Shown here in pieces: positions 38,601 through 45,300 of a stretch of DNA of 64,000 nt. The notes beneath the pieces were generated by a model that did no database searches, was not told the DNA's origin, and saw only the letters and a program-made list of their open reading frames with translations. The stretch is from Pachyseris speciosa. Lineage: Eukaryota; Cnidaria; Anthozoa; Scleractinia; Pachyseridae. The DNA is taken from contig JAEMWC010000377.1 of the NCBI GenBank assembly GCA_016490735.1, positions 5,001 through 69,000 of the forward strand, read 5' to 3'. The translations under genes were made by a program, and so were the position numbers. Within the stretch, counting starts at the first letter, position 1. Each line of letters starts with the position of its first letter.

Positions 38601-41600
38601 GAAGTTTATTTGATCATTTTAAACATTTCAACAGTCACTTCAATTCTGAACACTAGCCCAGTGGATAACAGAGAGAAAGAGACTAAAAAGCTGATTTCCA
38701 GTAGTGGGCTTACCCCAGCCCATGGTCAAGAGAGGCGGGCTAAACAGCAGAGGGCGGGGCATCAAATAAAAGAGTTTTCAGGAAGCTTGTACCAAGTTTA
38801 GGATATGACATCACCCTCCTCCTCAGGGGGAGGGGGTAGGGGGAGAGGATAGTCAAGACCACTGATTAATAATTAGATACTGATGCATTCAAAGTCTGGT
38901 GACACCATACGATATGGGCCACACTGCCATTGGTTTCCATTGGTATATTTGATATGTTGTGAGTTGTTTGCAAATGAGTCAATGTCAGTATTTATCAGGG
39001 ACCAATCTATCACTGAAGCACCACAAATCACTGAAATATAACAGGCTTGTCTAGAAAATTTGCATTTCAGGTAAGCATACAGGAGATTGCCTGTAGTCAT
39101 TTAGACCTGTAGTAGTCATAAATTTGCACAATTCATCACGTTCTTTGGACAGAATCATGAAAAGACCTTAAACAAACTAAATATCAATCTTTACACCTAA
39201 CTTGTGGTCCTACTTTGCTTTTTCATTTGTGGTTGTTCAAGCCAGAATTCCGACTGCAGTTTATCATTATTTCTCAAAGGGTCGCGTGCAGCTGCTGTCA
39301 TGTTTTGACCCTGTTTAGAATTAAGCAGGAAAAATGTTCTTTTTTTTAATCCTCAGACTATTAATATTGTGGCAAGAGCTGTGATACCCTTTTCTTTAAA
39401 AATAGCTGATTTGGGTAAAAGGTCATGGAAACTATGTTGACCAGGGTGTGTTTCTTTAGCATTATTCAATTTTTATATTAGTAATAACAATGAAACAAGC
39501 ACAGTTAAATGAGATATAATATCTAGTAATCATTTCCAAACATGATCAAAAGATACTTTCTCCTGTTTGCAAAAGGTTTGCGTGCACACATTCACATGTC
39601 AATAAGGTTTAAAGTAGAGAGGTCATTAAAACCACAACAAATTCTTTGCCTGTTAGGACAAGACAAAACTGGCCATATAAGGAAACTTGACACTTGTTAC
39701 AGTAACTGATGCTGCATTTTAGTTATAATTTCAAACTCTGATTTGCTAGTCATCTTCGCTATGCACTACAAATCTAATTTTAGAACTCATAAAACAAACA
39801 AGTGGGTACATCCATAAATGGTTGATCTAAACTGCTGGCTCATGTACCCCTACTTTAGTTTCAAGAGCTAGTAAAAAGTAAACAAAATACTTAACTAAAG
39901 ATTGAAACGCAGCCAGGATAAGACATAATGAAATTGCTATAAAAACGTTCACTGGCTAAAACATTTTTAAAAGGAACATGAGCTTTCGGCTGTCGATCTA
40001 CAGCCTTCGACGGATAAAAATGGAACGCGAAATGATTAAATATATGCAAGAAAAGGCGAGATAAAAATGATAAGAAGACAAAAGCAAGGTAAAAATGTGT
40101 AAATTAAACAATTACTATTGTTTAAAACGAATGCTGTACTGGTTTGGAATCAGCTTAGAATTATTGTCAGCATGCTTGGTAGCCGAGGTGTGCCAAGCCT
40201 CCAAAGTTTTTCTAATACGGAAAGAGCCTTTGTCAAAAACGCTGGAATTATTTAAATCTATGCGATGGTCGAAGGGTGACCATGCATGTTTCGCAATGTT
40301 TGATCCATGAGCACATGTTTTGACATTCCTAATATGTTCTTTCTTACGGGTTTCAAAACACTGGCCGGTTTCACCGACATAACACCAATCACAGTCGGTA
40401 CAATAGTAATTGTTTAATTTACACATTTTTACCTTGCTTTTGTCTTCTTATCATTTTTATCTCGCCTTTCCTTGCATATATTTTATCATTTCGCGTTCCA
40501 TTTTTATCCGTCAAAGGCTGTAGATCGACAGCCGAAAGCTCATATTCTTTTTAAAAATGTTTTAGCCAGTGAACGTTTTTATAGTAATTTCAAAATAATT
40601 AATCACAACATGTAGTTAGGAGGCAATGTTAATGCTATTTTTGTAATACAATAAAGTTGCTTTTGCTGCGAAGCAATTAAAAGCAAAAAAGGGGATTTCC
40701 ATAGTTGCTTAAGAAGAAATAATATTATAATATTTAACAGGTTAATCCAACTCGCCCATGCAATTTTCAAAGGACTGTAATAAATAAATATGCACAATAG
40801 ATCCTAGGACAGTGACAAAATAGGATAATAATAATAATAATAATAACTTCATTTCATGTCAATCTTCTAGCTAGCCTATAATAGGCTTACTAATTGGGGA
40901 CACTATCCTACTTAAAACGTACAATAAGCTTAACTTTTTGTTCAATGTTTTAGCTGTGATAAGATTGAGATATGGTTACTTTCAAAACAACATGAATAAC
41001 ATATTGAAGCAACCTCATTCCCAGGGTCTCTCCTTTTCAGCTGGCTGGGAATCATCAGTGTTAACTTGTTATGGTTACCATGTAATCAAACCGAGGCATC
41101 TTACACTCAATCACTGAAATCCATACAAGAGGAGTGGAGGGCCACCCAGGATGAGCCAGTGATGAGCAGAGGAAATTCAGCTGAGGACTGGAAATTTCCC
41201 TTCACCATTACAATTTCCCCATATACTTTTCCTTTCAAGAATCCTGTCTTTTTTATACTGTGCACCTATTCACAGGCTGATAAGACAGCTAAAAACTAAA
41301 AATGGGAGATATTAAGTACAAAGTACTGATTATTAAATTTCACACAAGAACTCTTATTCACATCATGGAGAATTTGTCCACATTAAAATATTTGAGGAAC
41401 ACATTTAGGAACCTGATGTGATTGACAAGACGAGACAAGACGAGTCAACAAGTTTATATTTTCCACAGATTGTACAATAATAAGAGACCTGGCACCGCAG
41501 GTAGCGAAAGCTAATCGAGGCGGGGTCCATATTTTTAATGCGGGACCTTCTTTAGCTTTATAAGCTCCTTATGTAGGCTTAATTTCAGTTAAAATTTAAC

Positions 41601-41994
41601 TTAAGCGAAACTGAAATGTATTGACTGTCAATACAATCTCGCCTGGTGACAAGGTTTATCAGTGACATTGCAGTTAAGCTATGATTAAATAGAAATCTAC
41701 ATTTCTGCTCAACTTTCATAGGGATATTAACGGAAAGATTCCCAGAATATTGAGCAAATTTCGATTAAAATGTTTGAGTATGCATGTAAGCTTGCGTATT
41801 TCAAATCAGGGAGACACGACTGCTAAACACGATCATCCCTGCAGTGGTTCCAAATACAAAAAATAGAGGCAATATACCAGGTTTCCTTCCAGCAGAAACT
41901 TGTTGCTTTAACTTTAAGTTAATTTGATCGCTGGTTCGGGAGGAAACAAAGACGTGAAACGCAGAAAAACAACAACGGTTTCCTTACCTGCCAT
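9424..41994 (-). CDS. Small protein resembling the C-terminal tail of eIF2A (five exons)
   Basis: Exons on the minus strand: 41994-41988 (ATG GCA G), 37280-37111, 26081-26014, 10241-10013, and a last exon from 9432. All junctions are GT..AG and the phases (1, 0, 2, 0) fit exactly. The protein starts MADSAGLSKAALKNKKR and is basic and helical. Its middle carries DPVAVLREQLQEAKNSK and DHQLAAQLRQQLWIAQD, and its C-terminal part EKRLRTLKKKLQQIENLKE and GDELEKTQ. Human eIF2A ends with a similar LSK-ALKN segment and a KxLKKKLxxIxxLKE..LEKxQ helix; PYM has a related ribosome-binding tail. Here the eIF2A beta-propeller is absent, so this is a stand-alone version, and a role near the ribosome is inference only. 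As read it stops after LEKTQ-I-D at TAA 9424-9426, giving about 160 aa. The ATG sits in a good context (GGAAAATGG) and faces the plus-strand gene. Confidence 0.72.
9696..9950 (+). mobile_element. tRNA-derived SINE (family 2) in the last intron of the minus-strand gene
   Basis: A tRNA-like head has an A box (GTTGGCGTAGTGGTCAAGC) and a B box (GGGTTCGATTCCC). It is followed by the body words CATAAGTGG, AGAGGTTTTTCTCCGGGT and TTTTCCCATCTCC, and a 3' end GTGGAGCTTCCTGGGTAAAT leading into an AT-trinucleotide tail. The copy at 61112-61305 and the fragment at 20550-20652 share the head and, for the first, the body. Inserted in intron 9433-10012, antisense to the host gene. Confidence 0.78.
13113..13560. 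repeat. Inverted repeat, about 35-bp arms
   Basis: Left arm 13113-13149 (AACGACTCATTTCGCGACAC) is complementary to right arm 13526-13560 (GTGTCGCGAAATGAGTCGTT). About 376 bp of non-coding DNA lie between. Likely a MITE-type element with terminal inverted repeats; its target duplication was not identified. Confidence 0.6.
13890..13975 (+). repeat. tRNA-like relic
   Basis: An A-box-like GGCGAGAGCTCGATAG and a B-box-like TTTCAATCCTGG are separated by about 45 bp, with a longer variable region as in type II tRNAs. Pairing of the acceptor ends is poor, so it is more likely an old SINE head than a working tRNA. Confidence 0.3.
15374..15421. repeat. Short GC-rich perfect hairpin
   Basis: AGCCGGCGTGCAGACGTCT and AGACGTCTGCACGCTGGCT are complementary with one mismatch around a short AT loop (CTATTTAG-type). 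It may be the core of a short fold-back element or two terminal repeats brought together by internal deletion. Confidence 0.65.
15547..15597. repeat. Short tandem repeat CTCAGACCTAGAAAA
   Basis: The words CTCAGACCTAGAAAA and CTCAGAC recur five times in about 50 bp with small length changes. Confidence 0.7.
17505..18428 (-). mobile_element. CR1-like non-LTR retrotransposon, 5'-truncated 3' end
   Basis: Minus-strand frame from 18428 down to 17959 encodes the end of a reverse transcriptase: SEFLVIHAKHRPRP, ARNIGVMFND, IRNLSKIRKCL, LKELHWLPVKQRIIFKILLF and TYKALKALAPQYISD. These are the classic C-terminal words of CR1/L2-type LINEs. Beyond the stop the family resemblance continues in broken frames (LWNQLPDAIRQAPSVGTFKS, then LKTYLF). 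The element ends in ATGAGCGCTATATAAG and a TTA-repeat tail (plus-strand TAA array at 17509-17544). The N-terminal RT core and any endonuclease are absent. It is dead by truncation, stop codons and an internal duplication near 17.9 kb. Confidence 0.85.
19942..19985 (+). ncRNA. Hammerhead ribozyme, copy A (core mutation)
   Basis: Order: GTAT, CTGGTGA, GTCTC-TTGGCC-GAGAC helix II, GAAA, helix III ACG-CCG-CGT, cleavage C at 19981, then ATAC closing helix I with GTAT. The core CTGANGA has become CTGGTGA (fourth base A to G at 19949), at a position normally invariant, so cleavage is expected to be impaired. Confidence 0.8.
20156..20199 (+). ncRNA. Hammerhead ribozyme, copy B (canonical core)
   Basis: CTGATGA at 20160-20166, a perfect 5-bp helix II (GTCTC/GAGAC) with loop TTGGCC, GAAA at 20183-20186, a 3-bp helix III with triloop CCG including the conserved A-U pair, and cleavage after GTC at 20195. 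Helix I pairs GTAT with ATAC and can extend further out through AATTCG and CGAAATT across an internal loop, as in natural fast-cleaving type I hammerheads. All core positions are intact. Confidence 0.88.
20550..20652 (-). mobile_element. SINE head fragment (family 2)
   Basis: On the minus strand: GGTTGGCGCAGTGGTGAGAG and CGCCTTCCACCACTGTG, the same words as the SINE heads at 9.7 and 61.3 kb, but the B box is missing and the body has been replaced by a GGTAAA-type repeat. A truncated or rearranged copy. Confidence 0.5.
21456..21610. repeat. Cluster of GTTCAACA / TGTTGAAC palindromic half-sites
   Basis: Five GTTCAAC and three GTTGAAC words occur in about 140 bp, some as head-to-head pairs (CAACATGTTGAAC). 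The frame ATGATACAC-NGTTCAACAT occurs at both ends. It may be a short MITE or a clustered protein-binding site. Confidence 0.6.
21859..21926. repeat. Short hairpin element, CCTGGGTGCCAGAGG arms
   Basis: CCTGGGTGCCAGAGG and CCTCTGGCACCCAGG flank about 37 bp. The word CTCCTCTGT lies close to both sides and may be a target duplication. Typical of a small non-autonomous fold-back element. Confidence 0.6.
23730..23985 (+). repeat. Minisatellite, about 110-bp unit (array 1)
   Basis: Unit words in order: GTGTGACCATTCAAATGAAA, GCTACTGAGCAGTACTTTCC, TGTGGTGCTG, TACAAGGTGGT and GAGTCTGTGGATGAAATCCT. Between two and three degenerate units are present. The same unit recurs at 24880-25235, 25600-25830, 28445-28675, 36705-36800 (minus), 49930-50035 and 53045-53125. 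Confidence 0.8.
24880..25235 (+). repeat. Minisatellite, about 110-bp unit (array 2)
   Basis: Three to four degenerate copies of the unit described for array 1, including CATTCAAATGAAAGCTACTG followed by AGCAGTACTTTC and GGTGGTTC. No coding function seen. Confidence 0.75.
25278..25541. mobile_element. MITE with GGGGAGGCTCCGCCC terminal inverted repeats (copy 1)
   Basis: Starts TACGGGGAGGCTCCGCCC and ends with its reverse complement GGGCGGAGCCTCCCCGTA. The interior has repeated words CCCTACCCTTTCATATA and GGTGCCCCTTTCGTATACC. A second copy at 62646-63031 shares ends and interior. No open frame: a non-autonomous DNA element. Confidence 0.8.
28445..28675 (+). repeat. Minisatellite, about 110-bp unit (array 3)
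   Basis: Two units, the second nearly intact: GTGTGACCATTCAAATGAAA followed by GCTACTGAGCAGTACTTTCC and TGTAGTGCTGTTTATTGTGC. Same family as array 1. Confidence 0.75.
29140..29650 (-). mobile_element. Non-LTR retrotransposon 3' end fragment (second lineage)
   Basis: On the minus strand, 29560 down to about 29385 reads FFNRSRYLWNNLHDALRTAN, then SSVSSFKKLCTSFYKDKVFD and PERPYTTWAKISN-stop. The pattern FF.R...LWN.L...LR.A.S..SFK is the C-terminal signature of CR1/Rex/L2-like reverse transcriptases. About 250 bp of AT-rich 3' UTR follow. The sequence differs from the copies at 17.5 and 32.6 kb, so it is another lineage. 5'-truncated and inactive. Confidence 0.65.
31338..31514. mobile_element. 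177-bp MITE flanked by TTAA
   Basis: Ends CCCTGGTTCACACTAGCGAC and GTCGCAAGTGAGAACCAGGC are imperfect inverted repeats, flanked by TTAA at 31334-31337 and 31515-31518. TTAA duplication points to a piggyBac-type transposase. The interior is made of TATGTTGTTATG words that also pair. No open frame. Confidence 0.7.
31815..31880 (-). mobile_element. Penelope-like element C-terminal relic
   Basis: Minus-strand words VYTANTSEAGSNSKLFPKQY followed by SIL resemble the extreme C-terminus of PLE proteins, as seen in the better copy at 40.1 kb (EAWHTSATKHADNNSKLIPN, then QYSI). Only about 22 residues are recognisable, so it is a very small relic. Confidence 0.4.
32596..33060 (-). mobile_element. CR1-like LINE 3' fragment with TTA tail
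   Basis: Minus-strand translation gives VLYRPGCSLRSGNMQLLKAQ, FNLKSYGLRAFSICAPRLWN and LP, then, after a frame change, FQKALKTFLFRKAYY. This is the CR1-type reverse transcriptase end. The element ends GGAATAAGCGCTATATAAAT and then a TTA repeat (plus-strand array 32596-32638). It is 5'-truncated, frameshifted and lacks the catalytic region. Confidence 0.82.
33699..34991. repeat. Large near-perfect inverted repeat (363-bp arms)
   Basis: Arms 33699-34061 and 34629-34991 are reverse complements without indels and with only about seven or eight substitutions by eye. The spacer is 567 bp. Arms carry words such as GGCCCATTTGCCAAAGGTTG and GAGAATTCATCAAACAGTGG. Frames remain open through both arms (up to 187 codons on minus from 34286), but no domain is recognisable. 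Likely a recent inverted duplication or a fold-back transposon; transcription would give a long hairpin RNA. Confidence 0.9.
35524..35550. repeat. ATT trinucleotide microsatellite
   Basis: Imperfect ATT/TTA repeats, possibly the tail of a decayed retroelement. Nothing else is recognised in 35150-36700 apart from C- and A-rich tracts near 35.85 kb. Confidence 0.7.
36705..36800 (-). repeat. Minisatellite unit on the minus strand
   Basis: TTTCATTTGAATGGTCACAC, GGTTAGAAC-like words and ACTACAGGAAAGCA are the reverse complement of the roughly 110-bp unit described at 23730. Single degenerate copy. Confidence 0.6.
37281..41987. other. Intron 1 of the minus-strand gene (4.7 kb)
   Basis: Holds the PLE fold-back at 39.9-40.6 kb, A-rich tracts near 38.1 kb and an AAT array at 40829-40848 followed by AACTTCATTTCATGTC, which looks like the tail of another minus-strand retroelement. 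No further exon is needed, because exons 1 and 2 join in phase. Confidence 0.55.
39937..40584 (-). mobile_element. Penelope-like element fold-back with partial GIY-YIG domain
   Basis: Arms 39937-40121 and 40400-40584 are equal 185-bp inverted repeats with few mismatches. The minus frame 40426-40115 encodes the second half of a GIY-YIG nuclease as found at the C-terminus of PLE proteins: CDWCYVGETGQCFETRKKEH (the Y-x-G motif, catalytic-type Arg and a Lys-Glu-His), a downstream HAWSPFDHRIDL and the typical end WHTSATKHADNNSKLIPN. The GIY half and the whole reverse transcriptase are missing. Each arm contains a hammerhead-like stem: CCGTC(G/A)A, GGCTGT/ACAGCC helix, GAAAGCTC. Inverted, 5'-truncated copies are usual for PLEs. 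Confidence 0.8.
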
Positions 41995-42304
41995 TTTCCT
42001 TGCCGCCGTGCCGCCGTTCAGAAGATTTGGGCACGAGTATCGCGGGCTCACATCGTTCCGTTCAAAAAATGTGACAGCGCTTCCTATCTTTCATTTCACC
42101 AAAAAATGTCCAGGGAGTGATGTGATTTAACTTTCGTTAAACATTTTTGCTAATCGGTTCCTTGGTTTTCTTGCCAGGAGGTGTGTGGTATGGTGACAAA
42201 ACTCAATGGTTGCTATTTCATGAAGACACCGTGCTAGATCTGTATAAAAAGGAAAAAATTCACATGACAAACCTTGGGAAAGTCACGTTCTATAAACAGT
42301 AGCA
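41995..42304. promoter_or_regulatory. Probable bidirectional promoter between head-to-head genes
   Basis: The minus-strand start codon (41994) and the plus-strand start codon (42305) are only 310 bp apart. The interval is locally richer in CG dinucleotides next to the minus-strand gene (CCGCCGTGCCGCCGTTC, ATCGCGGGC). No clear TATA box is positioned for either gene; TATAAAAAGG at about 42242 points toward the plus gene but may lie too far upstream. It must contain both 5' UTRs. Confidence 0.55.
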
Positions 42305-45300
42305 ATGGCGGATGCTACGAGTAGTGGTAGTGGAAGTAGCGGACATTCTGAACGAAGCCGTCCAAGAATCCATCGCAGAGTTTGTACAGGCTCGAAACCG
42401 CGTCCGAAAAATTCAGATCCGTCGCTGCCTCATCTACAACCTTCAAGCGAGGAAAGTTTAGGTAACTTATATCAGCTGTTTTGAAAAAACTTGCTTGCGC
42501 ACAAGCACTTGTAGTTTTTACTTTGCGGCTTTCATGAGATTTTTATCTATTTCCGCCCGCAAAATGGGTAGTAAACCAGGGTCTCACGTATACATCTGAT
42601 TTATCTTTCGCTTTCAGGGCAAGCTGTTCAACTTCTTCAAAGCAATCAAGAAGACAGAGAGACCGCTAAAAGGGCCGTGGCGATTGTGCTAAGAGCAACT
42701 CGTAAACGGGGCTTCAAAGGAGCTGTTGCACTATGCACTGAAGTGACAAGTCTTTTGGAGCAAAACCGGAGGTACCACATTTAACTCTTTTGTTCGGAGA
42801 TATCAGACATTTTCGACGAGGACACGGTTTCTTGTTTGATCTAGGTAAAACCCTCGATCAGTTTTTAGCGGTGATCAGTTTTTATCTGAGCTTACACGAC
42901 TTTCCATAAAGCGTAATTCGGTTGATAGCAACTTGTTCCTTAGTTTCTGAAAGGCGTGCTTGAGTTAATATAGACTTGAGAATTCCTGAAAATCCGATAA
43001 ATTTCCTGCTTGTTGCGAAACTGCGAACGAGGCATTTTCTGGAACGAAGGGTTGATTCGAGAAATATATTTGTTGATCGCCTTTAGAAAAGCAAGTGAGC
43101 ATGCAACCAGTAAACGCTTGAAAAGTTGAAGAAAATTTCTTGTTCAATTTCACGTCGCTTCGGCATCGAACATGTTATCATCATTAAAGCATTGCGCCAT
43201 TTAAATTCGCTTTCTTTTATGTAAGAACAATACGTCTGTACTTGCTGTTGTCAAGATCACGATCTGCTGTTTAGTTTCGGTGAGCTTTGTTTCGTAAACT
43301 AGGCAATTAAGTAGCTTTTTGCATAAAACAATACATGGTTTGGGGGTGGATCGATTTATTCGAATACTTCAAAACGCTCAATTGTCATTATTTGGGGTTT
43401 TGTCTCATGCAATTATTGTTTAAAAGGAAGCGATTGACCGTAAAATTCCCTTCGCTTTGTGCGTTGGAATCCTTTTGTGTCGCTTTTCGTGAAAGCTGAG
43501 TGCTCCGATTTCATAGATCGAGGTCACAAAGGCACGCGATATTCAATATCGACAATGCTTTTGTATTCCTTTATTAAAAAACACCCGTGGTAAATAATTT
43601 AGCCTAAGGTGCAAATTCCTGTTCCAATCAAACACGAACTCAAAATCATAAACGGGGACTGTGAAATGAGAGTAAACATACTTTTCCGTACTCACTCGGA
43701 AATTAAACTTCAAGTGAAACAATAGAAATCTAAACTTGTTTTGACTTTGCTTTTCTGAAGCTAATATTTCGTACGTGACCCGAATTTCCTTTTTATCTTT
43801 TGGAATACTGATCCCGCTCCGTCACCAAATCGGGTTTCCTTGCTCTTAATTTACGAGCTTTATACCTCTCATAGCGGTAAGATCGACAGAAACTGCTAGA
43901 TATTATTTTCATACAAGTGCAACCTGGCAATTTTTCAAGGATATTGCTGATAAAGAATTCGTATCTAGGTGTTAAATTACGTCCTTCAAACAAACAACTT
44001 AAGTTTACTTGGTTTTACACGCTGTTACCTTTGTTACTTGTTTTGAGTCTTGATCAACGACAGCAGTTTAGGATTTCTATCTTTTTTTATTGTACTGAGA
44101 TTTCATTTCTTTCTTGTGGTAAAATTTGTAATTGCATTTCAACGAAACTTGATATGCGAAGTCTGGTGTTTTTGAAAAGCGAGTTGTTTGTTTAATTTCA
44201 GACGTTTCTCTCTGCATTTCAGTCAGTTTTTTATTGCTATTGGTTTTGAGGTGTATTTGGAAATTAATAAATTGTGAACTTTTCAGGAAGAAGGAATTTA
44301 GTTGCTCATATTTGGAAACTGATCACCACATGATAGAGTTTTTACAACTTTGTACCAATTGCCTTGAAACCGTTCTTTATAGTTGGTCACTGTCATTATT
44401 TTATCACTGTCGTTATTTTCAACCTGTAAATAAGGGGGTCTGTAGGGAAGGAATGACAGTACCATATATGTGCTTCCTGGCTATTTTAAGGATAAAACAT
44501 ACCACTTAGGATTGCTGCTCGGTCTCTTTGTTGAGAATTCAGCTCTTGCAAGAGGAACCACCTTAGTACAGTAAAGATCATCACCACCAGAAAGTATTGC
44601 ATAACAACTTTCGTTTAAATGAATGCACTATAGGATTTGTTTACAGACTTGACTGGGAAACTACTGCTTAATAGCTTTCAACTGAATAGCCCTGTTAGGG
44701 GCGGTGAATGGTCTTTTAAAAAAATGATTGTATTGTTCAATTTAGGTCAAATCTCATGGGTTCAGCTCAAGGTCTCAATTTTTTTTTCCCAGAGCCATTT
44801 CACTGTCTCGATTTTTGTGAGCTTTAAAAAGCCTTGTGCTCGCCAGAGGAATGGTAGTCTTGCCACCTTGCAGTGTCTTGAAGTTACCATGCACCTCCCC
44901 TTACACTAAGATTGTAACCAGTTGAGTAAATCATACTGCAGAAAAACACTTCTCAGTAGGGCACTTTCACCCAAATAACTAAATGTAATGAATTTAACCC
45001 ACAGACATAATGGTGGAGGCACTTCATACAACATAAAAAATATTACCACAAAGTTGCACTGTTTAATGAGGCCCTGTTAGGGTAAATTCCGACAGGTGAC
45101 ACGCCTCTGAAACGGCGACAAAAAGGAAATGAAATGATGACAAACGACAAGACCGCTCCAGTGAAATGGCAACAGCGACAAAAATAAATTAAAGCAAAAT
45201 GGACAGCAACATTGCCGATTTTTAAATAAGACAGTGACTTGATGGCATTCAGGCAGAGGAGAATGTTACGAATGAGGTTGTATTTTCAAAAAGTTAATCG

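Noticed and set aside
38707..38732. 26-bp microexon (minus strand) with good splice sites
   Set aside because: Exon 1 (ATG GCA G) joins exon 2 in phase and gives a natural start MADSAGLSK. Including the microexon would need another exon to repair the phase.
9424..41994. Identification as full-length PYM
   Set aside because: The conserved N-terminal Mago-binding segment (RPDGTWRK-type) was searched for on the minus strand and not found, and the exons present form a complete frame without it.
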